From JAAFHB01 sp963675995 (GTDB lineage Bacteria > Bacteroidota > Bacteroidia > Bacteroidales > Prolixibacteraceae), in contig CAXXIY010000003.1 of the NCBI GenBank assembly GCA_963675995.2, positions 124,001 to 188,000 on the forward strand: a stretch of 64,000 nucleotides of DNA, written 5' to 3'. The notes below the pieces were generated by a model, which did no database searches, had not been told where the DNA came from, and saw only the letters and a list, made by a program, of their open reading frames with translations. Positions 26,962 through 36,256 of this stretch are shown here, in pieces. How positions within the stretch are numbered: the first letter of the stretch is position 1; each line of letters opens with the position of its first letter. A program made the position numbers and the translations under genes.

Positions 26962-28377
26962 ATGGGAAATCCAAAAGGTTTTATCGAAATAGAGCGTAAA
27001 GAGGGAGGATACCGCCCGGTGAATGAGCGCATTTTTGATTATGGGGAAGTTGAACAGACATTGAACGAAAACGATCGCAAGGATCAGGCTTCACGTTGTA
27101 TGGACTGCGGAGTACCATTCTGCCACAGTTCCTGTCCCGTTGAAAGCAATATCCCCGAATGGCAGGATGCTGTCTATCGTGGGAAATGGGATGAAGCGTA
27201 TGTTCTTCTTTCAGCAACCAACAGCTTTCCGGAATTTACCGGAAGGGTATGTCCTGCTCCGTGCGAAAAATCATGTGTCCTGGCGATTCACGAAGAGGCA
27301 GTTACCATTCGTGAAAACGAATGCTCGATCGTTGAGCGAGCATTCGATCTGGGCCATGTAGTCGAACATATTCCTGCAAAAAGAACAGGCAAAAAAATTG
27401 CCATTATCGGTTCCGGACCTGCCGGTTTATCGACTGCCGACTTACTTAACCAGGCTGGGCATTCAGTTACCGTATTTGAACAGGACGACAAGATAGGTGG
27501 TCTGCTCCGTTACGGAATTCCAGATTTCAAACTGAACAAAACAGTGATTGACAGAAGGATTAATCTGTTTAAAAAGGAAGGGATCAAATTTCAGGTAAAT
27601 ACAAAAGTCGGGACTGATCTTCCGGCCGATCAATTGCTGAAAGAATTCGATGCAGTATGTCTGGCTTGCGGAGCGATGGATCCCCGGGATCTGCCTGCTG
27701 AAGGACGCAATTTAAAAGGGATTCATTTTGCAATGGATTTCCTTCGACAACAAAATAAAATCGTTAGTGGTGAAAATATCCCGGAATCAATACGAATTTC
27801 GGCAAAAGATAAAAAAGTTCTGGTTATTGGAGGTGGAGATACCGGTTCAGATTGCGTTGGAACTTCAATCAGGCAAAAAGCTACCTCGGTGACGCAGATT
27901 GAGATTCTTTCTAAACCGCCACAGAAACGGAATAGTGACAACCCCTGGCCTTACTGGCCAAATACGCTTCGGACCTCTAGTTCACATCTTGAAGGATGCG
28001 AAAGAAGATGGAGCCTAGCTACAAAAAGGTTTATTGGTGCGAATGGTAATCTGACGGGAGTCGAAGTGGTAAAAGTGGAATGGGTTACCCAAAATGGCCG
28101 AATGGTCATGAATGAGATTCCAGGTACTGTTGAACTCATTGAAGCAGATCTGGTTCTTCTATCGATGGGATTTTTATCTCCGATACATGCAGGCTTACTC
28201 GACAAATTAGGGGTTGAATATGATCAACGGGGGAATGTTAAATCGATTGATGGATCTACCAATCTGGAGAAGATTTTTGTTGCAGGCGATGTAACCCGAG
28301 GAGCCAGTCTTGTTGTCTGGGCTATCCGTTCCGGACGCGATGCTGCTAAACGGATTCATAAATATGTGATGGGATAA
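26962..28377 (+). CDS. gltD: Glutamate synthase small subunit
   Basis: A 471-residue beta subunit that feeds NADPH electrons to GltB. Two N-terminal cysteine sets (CMDCGVPFCHSSC and CPAPCEKSC) predict 4Fe-4S binding. An FAD fold follows (IIGSGPAGLSTADLL) and then an NADPH fold (VIGGGDTGSDCVG). The C-terminal IFVAGDVTRGASLVVWAI is typical of the FAD-dependent reductase family. It is co-transcribed with gltB and ends just before a palindrome and a strong terminator. Confidence 0.98.
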   Translation: MGNPKGFIEIERKEGGYRPVNERIFDYGEVEQTLNENDRKDQASRCMDCGVPFCHSSCPVESNIPEWQDAVYRGKWDEAYVLLSATNSFPEFTGRVCPAPCEKSCVLAIHEEAVTIRENECSIVERAFDLGHVVEHIPAKRTGKKIAIIGSGPAGLSTADLLNQAGHSVTVFEQDDKIGGLLRYGIPDFKLNKTVIDRRINLFKKEGIKFQVNTKVGTDLPADQLLKEFDAVCLACGAMDPRDLPAEGRNLKGIHFAMDFLRQQNKIVSGENIPESIRISAKDKKVLVIGGGDTGSDCVGTSIRQKATSVTQIEILSKPPQKRNSDNPWPYWPNTLRTSSSHLEGCERRWSLATKRFIGANGNLTGVEVVKVEWVTQNGRMVMNEIPGTVELIEADLVLLSMGFLSPIHAGLLDKLGVEYDQRGNVKSIDGSTNLEKIFVAGDVTRGASLVVWAIRSGRDAAKRIHKYVMG

Positions 28378-28394
28378 ATACAATTCCACGAATA

Positions 28395-28437
28395 TTTAAT
28401 CCGGAATTGCAAAATTGAATTGCAATTCCGGATTAAA
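28395..28437. repeat. Perfect 18-bp inverted repeat after gltD
   Basis: TTTAATCCGGAATTGCAA at 28395-28412 is exactly mirrored at 28420-28437 around a 7-nt loop. It lies 18 bp past the gltD stop and directly before a separate Rho-independent terminator. The stem has no T tract of its own, so it may protect the 3' end of the mRNA or bind a protein. Confidence 0.85.
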
Positions 28438-28439
28438 AT

Positions 28440-28470
28440 AAAAAAGACCGGTGACTGACCGGTCTTTTTT
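28440..28470 (+). terminator. Rho-independent terminator of gltBD
   Basis: GACCGGT and ACCGGTC pair around GACTG, flanked by six A on the left and six T on the right, giving a 13-bp stem ending in a T run. It would also stop transcription coming from the opposite direction. Confidence 0.95.
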
Positions 28471-28589
28471 ATTAATTTCAGTGTTTATTAATACAATGAA
28501 GACAATACAACTGACCGGTTTAAGTTATGCAATGTATGTTATGTAAATATTGATTTGAAAAATGTCTAAATGACCCAGGGCCTGCCTCC

Positions 28590-29450
28590 CTATTTTGCCC
28601 TTACTACAAATATACCGGTAGTATTCTTCGAAGTCTTAAGATAATCAGTCAATGAAACCCGGGTGGTTTCAACTTTTCCACCTGCAGAGGAGGCATGAAG
28701 CATGAAAACATGATGATCTTTCTTAAAGAGTATACCAACGTGTGAGACATCCATCCCGGGAATTCTGGTAACCAGCGCAATGATATCGCCATCCAGAAAT
28801 TTATTTTCACATTCAGCGATTTTTTCTTTGGGAATATAGTAAAACGGTTTTGCCGAAACCTTATTTTCGATGAGTTTCATCTTAATTACCAAATCCGGAT
28901 CACTTTTTAACTGAGGATAGGAACCGGGGTGGGTACTCATGAAGCTAAGTAAAACCGGACATTTGATACCTCCCATCTGGTGAGTTACATCGGCAACAAT
29001 TCCCTTGGTTGAATTGTCAGTAATCCATTCGCCAAAATAGTGCAATCGGCTGACATAGCCATTCAGGTGACCATCGCGGTACCTGATCTTTTCAAGTTCG
29101 GAGGTAAAAGTTTCAAAAGAGGGATGCGCATTTTTAATAGTACGGGCAATTGCAATACAGTTTTCGACGAATGTGGTACAGTCGAGCTCCCTTAAATTAA
29201 CAACAAGATTTTCTTCAATATCATTGTCTAATGTTTTACCAACATAAGGTGTCTCATTAAAATCAGTCCCGATCTTTAAAATAAGTTCACCTGTTGAAAG
29301 GTTACCCATCTTTGAAAATTTATTCAATTTTTCCTGAAGGAGTACCTTATCCTTATCAGTAACAACAATTTTAGGAGCGGCAGTGGCAAATTGAGAGATG
29401 AAACTGATCATCAAAAGAAAACCAAGCAGAATTAAGATTTTTTTTTTCAT
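28590..29450 (-). CDS. DUF1460 family secreted cysteine hydrolase (amidase-like)
   Basis: A 286-residue protein with a signal peptide (ILILLGFLLMISFISQFATAA, cleavage before PKIV). It matches the DUF1460 / N-acetylmuramoyl-L-alanine-amidase-like family. The motif LDCTTFVENCIAIA supplies the putative nucleophilic Cys, and DVSHVGILF with the later MLHASSAGG supplies the His region of an NlpC/P60-like fold. It would act in the periplasm, probably on peptidoglycan fragments. It lies 68 bp downstream of hisIE on the same strand and could be read through from the histidine operon, but has no evident link to it. Confidence 0.82.
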   Translation of the reverse strand: MKKKILILLGFLLMISFISQFATAAPKIVVTDKDKVLLQEKLNKFSKMGNLSTGELILKIGTDFNETPYVGKTLDNDIEENLVVNLRELDCTTFVENCIAIARTIKNAHPSFETFTSELEKIRYRDGHLNGYVSRLHYFGEWITDNSTKGIVADVTHQMGGIKCPVLLSFMSTHPGSYPQLKSDPDLVIKMKLIENKVSAKPFYYIPKEKIAECENKFLDGDIIALVTRIPGMDVSHVGILFKKDHHVFMLHASSAGGKVETTRVSLTDYLKTSKNTTGIFVVRAK

Positions 29451-29518
29451 AGCCCCAATTTAATCCCAATGTAATTTATCTCTTTCTATTTTCTCCTATT
29501 TCAATCAATTTCAATCTT

Positions 29519-30118
29519 CTATTTATGTCTTTTCTTTAACTCCCTGGCAATATCTTCAATCCGGTAACCTTTGTGCGACAGCAGGACAATCAGGTGATAA
29601 ACAAGATCTGAAGCTTCGTAAAGCAACCGTTCGTCATTATTGGCCATAGCTTCGATTACGGTTTCAACAGCCTCTTCACCAACCTTCTGAGCCATACGGG
29701 AGATGCCATCTTCAAACAAACTTGTTGTATATGATCCTTTCGGCATATCACGCTTACGTTTGTCGATAAAATCCTGCAACTGTTTCAGAAACAAAATATC
29801 CTCCCTTTTATTCTCCTCTCCCCAACAGGTATCTGATCCGGTATGACATACAGGTCCTACAGGATCAACTTTAATCAGGAGGGTGTCCTGATCACAATCT
29901 GAATGAATGGAAACCACCTTCAGAAAATTGCCCGACTCCTCCCCTTTTGTCCAAAGGCGCTCTTTGGTACGGCTGAAAAAGGTAACCAACCCGGTTGAAA
30001 CCGTTTTATCGTAGGCTTCCTTATTCATGAATCCAAGCATTAAGACTTTATCTGTTGTATTATCCTGGATTACAGCAGGAAGGAGTTCGCCTGCCAGTTT
30101 GTTGAAATTAAGTTCCAT
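29519..30118 (-). CDS. hisIE: Bifunctional phosphoribosyl-AMP cyclohydrolase / phosphoribosyl-ATP pyrophosphatase
   Basis: A 199-residue fusion catalysing histidine steps 2 and 3. The HisI half has LMLGFMNKEAYDKT, FFSRTKERLWTKGEESGN and the metal ligands in HSDCDQDTLL and GSDTCW. The HisE half (from about residue 112) has SYTTSLFEDG and KVGEEAVETVIEA with YEASDLVYHLIVLL. The fused form is common in Bacteroidota. It is the last histidine gene of the operon, 85 bp after hisF. Confidence 0.97.
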   Translation of the reverse strand: MELNFNKLAGELLPAVIQDNTTDKVLMLGFMNKEAYDKTVSTGLVTFFSRTKERLWTKGEESGNFLKVVSIHSDCDQDTLLIKVDPVGPVCHTGSDTCWGEENKREDILFLKQLQDFIDKRKRDMPKGSYTTSLFEDGISRMAQKVGEEAVETVIEAMANNDERLLYEASDLVYHLIVLLSHKGYRIEDIARELKKRHK

Positions 30119-30203
30119 ATTTTAATTGTATCAATTTGCATTTTTCATCTCTTCGTGTGAAATGTTCAAATCACATGAATGGCCGAATCACCATTCATTT
30201 TTA

Positions 30204-30956
30204 CTACCTCACGCAAATTCCTTGTCCGCGAAGGTAATGCTTTAGATCGGGAATGGCAATTTCACGAAAGTGGAATATGCTTGCTGCAAGGCCGGCATCA
30301 GCTTTCCCCTCAGTAAAAACTTCTGCAAAATGTTCCATGGTACCCGCTCCGCCTGAAGCGATAATCGGGATGATCAGATTTTGTGATAGCTGTGCAAGCT
30401 CTTTGTTGGCAAAGCCGTTTTTTGTACCATCGTGGTTCATTGAAGTAAAGAGAATTTCACCGGCACCCCTGTTTTCAGCCTCTTTAGCCCACGAAAAAAG
30501 CTCTTTACTGGTTGGAATCCTGCCTCCATTAACAGTGACTGTCCAGTGATTGTCAGCTTCTCTGGCATCAATTGCCACAACAACAAACTGACTTCCAAAA
30601 TTGCGTGCAAGATCATCAATGAGTTGTGGATTTCGGACAGCGGAGGAGTTGATCGATATCTTATCAGCCCCGGCTGCAAGTAATGCCTCCGCATCTCTGA
30701 TTTCACTTATCCCGCCACCAACGGTAAAGGGAATATCGAGATTTTGGGCAATACGCCGGACCAGTTCAACAAATGTTTTACGCCCCTCATGGGTAGCAGT
30801 AATATCGAGAAATACCAGTTCGTCGGCCCCCTGCTCTGCATACAACTTTCCAAGTTCAACGGGATCACCCACATTGATGATATTTACAAAATTCACCCCT
30901 TTTACTGTTTGTCCGTCCCTGATATCAAGGCATGGTATGATTCGTTTTGCAAGCAT
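30204..30956 (-). CDS. hisF: Imidazole glycerol phosphate synthase, cyclase subunit
   Basis: A 250-residue TIM barrel that takes ammonia from HisH to form imidazole glycerol phosphate and AICAR. It opens with MLAKRIIPCLDIRDGQTVKGV (catalytic Asp in CLDI) and has PFTVGGGI, VVVAIDA (second catalytic Asp) and GEILFTSMNHDG. It sits downstream of hisA. Confidence 0.98.
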   Translation of the reverse strand: MLAKRIIPCLDIRDGQTVKGVNFVNIINVGDPVELGKLYAEQGADELVFLDITATHEGRKTFVELVRRIAQNLDIPFTVGGGISEIRDAEALLAAGADKISINSSAVRNPQLIDDLARNFGSQFVVVAIDAREADNHWTVTVNGGRIPTSKELFSWAKEAENRGAGEILFTSMNHDGTKNGFANKELAQLSQNLIIPIIASGGAGTMEHFAEVFTEGKADAGLAASIFHFREIAIPDLKHYLRGQGICVR

Positions 30957-31068
30957 TGTTATTGTTTAAAATGTTATTATTGTTGATCGGATTTAGGGTT
31001 TCTGTTGTTTCCGTTGTGATTGGAGCAAAATCAATTATTCAGAATAAAAAAACAATAAATCTACACCA

Positions 31069-31794
31069 TCAGGCAATAAATTTGCTGATTTCGTCCATCG
31101 TAATCCTTCCTTCATAGATCGCTTTTCCGGTGATCACTGCAGGAATTCCTGCCAGCTGTAATTCGAGAATATCGGCCATTGTACTGACACCGCCGCTTGC
31201 AATCAGGTAAACATCCGGAACCGACTGAAGGATTTTTTGATATAAGGGGGTTGCTGCCCCCTGAAGCATCCCGTCACGGCTGATATCAGTGCTAATGACT
31301 TTTCGGATACCTGCTGAATACCAACTATTGATAAATGAAAAAATATCAGTACCGGTACTTTCCTGCCATCCGGCAACCGCGATCATCTCATTTTTGGCAT
31401 CGGCGCCGAGAATAATTCTTTTTGCTCCGTATTTTTCGATCCATCTCATAAAGCTTTCAGGTGATTTTACCGCGATACTTCCTCCCGTTACCATTGAAGC
31501 CCCCGATTCAAAAGCAATTTTAAGATCCTCATCCGATTTGAGCCCTCCGCCAAAGTCGATTATTAAACCGGTATGTGATGCAATGTTTTCCAAAACACGC
31601 TGATTAACAATGTGATGTGCTTTTGCGCCATCAAGATCAACCAGATGCAATCTTCTGAGACCTGCATCTTCAAACATTTTAGCAACCTCAAGGGGATTTT
31701 CGTTGTAAATTGTTTTTTGCCGATAGTCACCCTGACTCAACCTTACACATTTACCTTCAATGATATCAATAGCAGGTATAATTTCAATCCTCAT
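31069..31794 (-). CDS. hisA: Phosphoribosylformimino-AICAR-phosphate isomerase
   Basis: A 241-residue TIM barrel performing the Amadori isomerisation before HisHF. Signature regions are IIPAIDIIEGKCVRLSQGD (catalytic Asp in AIDI), HLVDLDGAK, IDFGGGLK and VISTDISRDGM (second catalytic Asp). It starts 5 bp after the hisH stop. The 112-bp gap to hisF is the largest within the histidine part of the operon and shows no terminator. Confidence 0.98.
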   Translation of the reverse strand: MRIEIIPAIDIIEGKCVRLSQGDYRQKTIYNENPLEVAKMFEDAGLRRLHLVDLDGAKAHHIVNQRVLENIASHTGLIIDFGGGLKSDEDLKIAFESGASMVTGGSIAVKSPESFMRWIEKYGAKRIILGADAKNEMIAVAGWQESTGTDIFSFINSWYSAGIRKVISTDISRDGMLQGAATPLYQKILQSVPDVYLIASGGVSTMADILELQLAGIPAVITGKAIYEGRITMDEISKFIA

Positions 31795-31799
31795 ATTGT

Positions 31800-32405
31800 T
31801 TAAACTATCAGATTTATAAAGTTCTCCAGTATTTTAGCTCCTGTTTTGCCACTCTTTTCAGGATGAAACTGGGTGGCATAGAAGTTATCACGCTGAAGAG
31901 CTGCACTGAAAGGGACAAGGTAATTACAAACGGCTGCAGTATCTGCTCCCGTAGTGGCATAAAAAGAGTGAACGAAATAGAAATAATCCTCCTCGCTGAT
32001 CTCTTTAAAAAGTGGGGATCTTAAAGCTGCAACACTATTCCATCCCATGTGGGGAATTTTGAATAGCCCGGAATCATCAGAATTCAACACAAATTTCTTC
32101 ACTTTCTCGGGGAAGATGCCCAGGCATTCAGTATCCCCCTCTTCAGAATGTGTGCACATCAGTTGCAAGCCAAGACAAATACCAAGAACTGGTTGTTTAA
32201 GGTTGCAAATCAAGGTGTCAAGATGATGACTTTTAAGATAACTCATTGTGGTGGAAGCTTCACCTACCCCTGGAAAAATAACGCGATCGGCATTTCTGAT
32301 TTCTTCGTGATCATCCGTGATCAAAGCTGAAATGCCCAGTCGCTGAAGCGCAAAATCTACTGACCGGATATTTCCGGCATTATATTTAATTATTACAATC
32401 TTCAT
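31800..32405 (-). CDS. hisH: Imidazole glycerol phosphate synthase, glutamine amidotransferase subunit
   Basis: A 201-residue class-I glutaminase. Its triad is Cys in VLGICLGLQLM and His/Glu in TQFHPEKSG. The start MKIVIIKYNAGN is typical of the family. It supplies ammonia to HisF. It is followed closely by hisA and preceded by the thioredoxin-like gene, 26 bp upstream. Confidence 0.98.
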   Translation of the reverse strand: MKIVIIKYNAGNIRSVDFALQRLGISALITDDHEEIRNADRVIFPGVGEASTTMSYLKSHHLDTLICNLKQPVLGICLGLQLMCTHSEEGDTECLGIFPEKVKKFVLNSDDSGLFKIPHMGWNSVAALRSPLFKEISEEDYFYFVHSFYATTGADTAAVCNYLVPFSAALQRDNFYATQFHPEKSGKTGAKILENFINLIV

Positions 32406-32431
32406 TTATTCTTTTGTTGATAAATTGAATA

Positions 32432-33001
32432 TTACTGGCGCTTCAGCAGGACACCAATAATTCGTACCATCTCCTTAAATTCATTTTCCTTAAACAAACG
32501 GGTCATAAAAACGATCTTTCCTGACTTATCGATAACTACATTGCGGGTCACCCCCGCCCTCTTATCGGCAAAAAGTCCGAAGATTTCGGCATTGGGATCT
32601 ATGGCGAGCGGATAGGAGAAATTCATCTCCTTTTGGTATCTCTTCACCTTTTCAAGCGGTTCATCGCGATCGACTCCAAAAAGGAGGAAATCTGAATTCC
32701 GCTTGTGTTTCATCCAGATGTCTTTTTCGATAAATGGGATCTCCTTTCTGCAAATACCACACCAGCTGGCGGTAAACTGTAGCATGACCACTTTACCTTT
32801 CCAGTCCTTCGAAGTTATCCTTTTCCCATTGGTAAGGGTCATGGTAAAATCGGGAATTGTATCCCCAATTTTTGTCAAAAATTCATACTCCTGAGGGATT
32901 TCCTGCTTTGGGATTTCAATACCTGATTGCGCAAAAGCATTTGTGAAAATCAATATTCCCACCAGGGCGGTAATTCTGGGATTTCTAAAAATGCTTCTCA
33001 T
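32432..33001 (-). CDS. Secreted thioredoxin-like (TlpA/AhpC-TSA family) protein
   Basis: A 189-residue redoxin with a signal peptide (ALVGILIFTNAFAQ). The thioredoxin motif is FTASWCGICRKE, with CxxC at roughly residues 76-79. Family sequence follows, including VDRDEPLEKV and YPLAIDPNAEIFGLF. It would act as a thiol-disulfide reductase in the periplasm. It lies inside the histidine operon between purU and hisH with short spacers (12 and 26 bp), so it is co-transcribed, although its function is unrelated to histidine synthesis as far as can be seen. Confidence 0.88.
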   Translation of the reverse strand: MRSIFRNPRITALVGILIFTNAFAQSGIEIPKQEIPQEYEFLTKIGDTIPDFTMTLTNGKRITSKDWKGKVVMLQFTASWCGICRKEIPFIEKDIWMKHKRNSDFLLFGVDRDEPLEKVKRYQKEMNFSYPLAIDPNAEIFGLFADKRAGVTRNVVIDKSGKIVFMTRLFKENEFKEMVRIIGVLLKRQ

Positions 33002-33013
33002 CTTGATCTGTTT

Positions 33014-33898
33014 TTAATTGAATACTACTGTTCGGTTGTTATAAACAAGAATTTTTCGCTGAAGATGCTTATAAACAGCTTCGCTTAATACAATTTTTTC
33101 AAGATCTCGTCCTTTCCGGATAAGGCTGTCGACATTATCGATATGTGAAATACGGACAACATCCTGAGTAATAATCGGACCAGCATCGAGATCAGCTGTA
33201 ACATAATGACTCGTAGCGCCGATGATCTTTACACCGCGTTCATGGGCAGCATGATAAGGTTTTGCACCTGCAAATGCTGGCAAAAAGGAGTGATGAATAT
33301 TGATGATACGATTCGGATAATGATTAACAAATAGATCAGACAGAACCTGCATATATCTTGCAAGAACCACAAAATCAATTTCATATCGTTCCAGAAGTTC
33401 AATCTCCTTTTGCTCCTGTTCACGTTTATTTGTACTGTTCTTTTCTATGAGATGGAAATCAATGCCGAAACGTTGTGCCACCGGTCTCAAAGTATCGTGA
33501 TTACTGATGATCAATGGGATCTCAGTCTCCCAGTCACCAGCGGTATACCTCGCAAGAATGTCGAAAAGGCAATGTGACATTTTAGAGACAAACAGCGCCA
33601 TCCGGGGACGTTTATCCGATAAATGGAGTGCAAACTTAATGGAGAATCTACGGGCAATGAGCGTCTCGAAATAATCGGCTATTTTCTCAATCGGAATGGC
33701 AAATTTCTCCAACTCCCATTCCACACGCATATAAAAAATCCCCTCCTCGTGATCAACATGCTGATCGAGATAAATGATATTTCCCTGGTTTTTATTTAAA
33801 AACTCAGTAACAGAAGCAAGAATTCCCTGTTTATCGGGACAATGGATAAGTAAAATAGCTGTATTTCTTATACCTGTTTGATTGCGAATAGATTGCAT
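33014..33898 (-). CDS. purU: Formyltetrahydrofolate deformylase
   Basis: A 294-residue enzyme that hydrolyses 10-formyl-THF to THF and formate. The N-terminal ACT domain (residues about 12-95: AILLIHCPDKQGILASVTEFL) is followed by the formyltransferase-fold domain with INIHHSFLPAFAGAKPYHAA and GATSHYVTADLDAGPI (catalytic Asn/His/Asp set). It sits within the his operon between hisB and the thioredoxin-like gene. Histidine synthesis releases AICAR, whose reuse consumes 10-formyl-THF. A folate-balancing role is possible but inferred. Confidence 0.96.
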   Translation of the reverse strand: MQSIRNQTGIRNTAILLIHCPDKQGILASVTEFLNKNQGNIIYLDQHVDHEEGIFYMRVEWELEKFAIPIEKIADYFETLIARRFSIKFALHLSDKRPRMALFVSKMSHCLFDILARYTAGDWETEIPLIISNHDTLRPVAQRFGIDFHLIEKNSTNKREQEQKEIELLERYEIDFVVLARYMQVLSDLFVNHYPNRIINIHHSFLPAFAGAKPYHAAHERGVKIIGATSHYVTADLDAGPIITQDVVRISHIDNVDSLIRKGRDLEKIVLSEAVYKHLQRKILVYNNRTVVFN

Positions 33899-33922
33899 AT
33901 ATTTGATTTGAAGTTTTTAATT

Positions 33923-35047
33923 TTACAGAACACCTTTGGTACTTGGCAGCGAATGGACAAACGGATCTTTTCGGATGGCCATTTTTAAGGCCCGGGCAAA
34001 CGCCTTGAAAATTCCCTCTATCTTATGATGTTCATTCGTCCCTTCTGCCTTAATATTCAGATTTGCCAGGGCTGAATCAGAAATTGATTTAAAGAAATGG
34101 TAGAACATCTCCGTTGGCACATCACCTACTTTTTCGCGATGAAACGTAGCATCCCATACCAACCATGCCCTCCCGCCAAAATCAAGAACAACCTGTGCAA
34201 GACAATCGTCCATTGGAAGAGAAAATCCGTATCGTTCAATTCCCCGTTTATCACCAAGGGCTTTTCTGATTGCCTCGCCAAGGGCAATAGCGGTATCCTC
34301 AACAGTATGATGTTCATCTACATTTAGATCTCCTATCACCTTAATGGTAAGGTCGCAGCCCGAATGGCGTCCGATCTGGTCCAGCATATGATCAAAAAAT
34401 CCAAGTCCCGTTGAGATATCGCAGTTGCCCGTTCCGTCCAGTTTCAATTCAACGAAAATATCTGTTTCAGCGGTACGTCGTCGTACCGTGGCGGTCCGTT
34501 CTCCATTTGCAAGGAACCTAAATATATCGTCCCAATTATCAGCGACTAAAGCACAGGAGTGTTTCAAATTTTTTGCCTCCAACTCTCCAATTCTGCTCAC
34601 ATCGGCAAAAAATATCCCTTTAGCACCCAGATTCTTGGCCAGCTCAATGTCTGTGATCCGATCACCGATCACAAAAGAATTTATAAGATCGTAATCCTCT
34701 GAAAAATATTCCTTTAACATTCCAGTGCCAGGTTTACGGTTGGGGGAGTTTTCTTCGGGAAAAGTAGGATCGATATGCACATTACTGAAAGAAACACCCT
34801 CATTTTCGAACGCCTTCAACATCATTTGCTGGGGTGGCCAAAATGTCTCTTCAGGATAGGAGGAGGTTCCTAGTCCATCCTGATTTGAAACGATAACCAA
34901 TTCAAAATCAAGATATTTCTGAATATTGTACAGGTTCCGGAAAACCGCAGGTATAAATTCAAGCTTCTCCAGCGAATCGACCTGAAAATCGGTGGTTGGC
35001 TCGACAATCAAGGTCCCGTCACGATCAATAAAAAGGATCTTCTTCAT
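33923..35047 (-). CDS. hisB: Bifunctional histidinol-phosphatase / imidazoleglycerol-phosphate dehydratase
   Basis: A 374-residue fusion catalysing steps 6 and 8. The N-terminal HAD phosphatase has ILFIDRDGTLI with the nucleophilic Asp, VSNQDGLGT, and the Cys/His zinc region replaced by HIDPTFPEENSPNRKP. The C-terminal dehydratase (from about residue 185) has DEHHTVEDTAIALGEA and EGTNEHHKIEG, both metal-binding. I choose the ATG at 35047, since the in-frame TTG 30 bases upstream would add an unlikely extension before MKKILFIDRD. Confidence 0.96.
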   Translation of the reverse strand: MKKILFIDRDGTLIVEPTTDFQVDSLEKLEFIPAVFRNLYNIQKYLDFELVIVSNQDGLGTSSYPEETFWPPQQMMLKAFENEGVSFSNVHIDPTFPEENSPNRKPGTGMLKEYFSEDYDLINSFVIGDRITDIELAKNLGAKGIFFADVSRIGELEAKNLKHSCALVADNWDDIFRFLANGERTATVRRRTAETDIFVELKLDGTGNCDISTGLGFFDHMLDQIGRHSGCDLTIKVIGDLNVDEHHTVEDTAIALGEAIRKALGDKRGIERYGFSLPMDDCLAQVVLDFGGRAWLVWDATFHREKVGDVPTEMFYHFFKSISDSALANLNIKAEGTNEHHKIEGIFKAFARALKMAIRKDPFVHSLPSTKGVL

Positions 35048-35183
35048 TCTTTTGGAAATGGTTTGTAATGAAAACAATTATAAGCGGCTTTCTAAATTTC
35101 GACCAATTAAATGTACGAAAATAAAACCTCAAATCTTGGTTTTTCAACTATTTTTTAGAACATATTTACAAATTCGGAAACTA

Positions 35184-36221
35184 TCAAATCAACCGGTCAA
35201 ATGCCTCCATTAATGTTGCATTCTCCTCTGGTGAACCAATGCTTATACGCAAACATCCTTCGCATAAAGCGACGGAAGATCGATCACGGACAATAATCTT
35301 TTCATCGACTAAATATTGATAGATTCCTCTTGGATCATGGGTTCTGACTAAAACAAAATTTGCGTCAGTTGGAAATACCTTGACTACAAATGGATACTTT
35401 TTTAAATCTTCAACCATTTTCGTCCGTTCATCCAGGATCACAGAAACCCATTCCAGTTTGTTTTGCTCAAAACCGAGAAGTTCCAGCCCCTTTTGCTGCG
35501 TGAGAATGCTCAGATTATAGGGATATTTTATCCTGCTCAACACTTCAATAATTTTTGCTGTCGCAAAAGCCATTCCAAGCCTTAGCCCCGCCATACCCCA
35601 GGCTTTGGAAAATGTCTGAAGTATAACAAGATTGGGGTATTGACTTAAAACGGGAAGAAAAGACTTTTCCGGACAAAAATCGATATAGGCTTCATCGATG
35701 ACGACGATACCTTCAAAACTTTTGATGATCCGTAACATCTCGAGGTGATCAAGCGCATTTCCTGAAGGATTATTGGGTGAACACAAAAAGATAATTTTTG
35801 TTTCAGAAGTTACTGCAGCAAGCACTTCATCTGCACTCAATTCAAAATTATCATTGAGCGCGACAAGCTTTACAGAAACGTTATTTGTATCGGCAGCGAC
35901 ACGGTACATTCCATATGTTGGATTAATAGACACTATATTATCTTTTCCTGGTTCACAGAAAGCACGAAAGAGTAAATCGATGGGTTCGTCACTTCCGTTT
36001 CCCAGAAAGATATTTGGAACTGCGATTCTCTTGATCTCACTTATTCTCTCCTTTAATTTTAACTGCCGGGGATCGGGATATCGGTTCCATGGCGAATTAA
36101 AAGGATTTTCATTTGCATCGAGAAAAACAGCAGCCTCGCCCGAGAATTCATCTCTTGCACTGGAGTAGGGCTTTAATTCACGTATATTATCCCGCAGTAT
36201 TTTGTTGATATCGAAATTCAT
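35184..36221 (-). CDS. hisC: Histidinol-phosphate aminotransferase
   Basis: A 345-residue fold-type I PLP enzyme. The pyridoxal Lys lies in LQTFSKAWGMAGLRLG (near residue 205). LDANENPFNSPWNRYPDP at the start and FLCSPNNPSGN are typical of HisC. It converts imidazole acetol phosphate to histidinol phosphate. It lies between hisD and hisB in biosynthetic operon order. Confidence 0.97.
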   Translation of the reverse strand: MNFDINKILRDNIRELKPYSSARDEFSGEAAVFLDANENPFNSPWNRYPDPRQLKLKERISEIKRIAVPNIFLGNGSDEPIDLLFRAFCEPGKDNIVSINPTYGMYRVAADTNNVSVKLVALNDNFELSADEVLAAVTSETKIIFLCSPNNPSGNALDHLEMLRIIKSFEGIVVIDEAYIDFCPEKSFLPVLSQYPNLVILQTFSKAWGMAGLRLGMAFATAKIIEVLSRIKYPYNLSILTQQKGLELLGFEQNKLEWVSVILDERTKMVEDLKKYPFVVKVFPTDANFVLVRTHDPRGIYQYLVDEKIIVRDRSSVALCEGCLRISIGSPEENATLMEAFDRLI

Positions 36222-36256
36222 ATTAATCTAGCTCAATATTTTCAGAAACATTCAGT

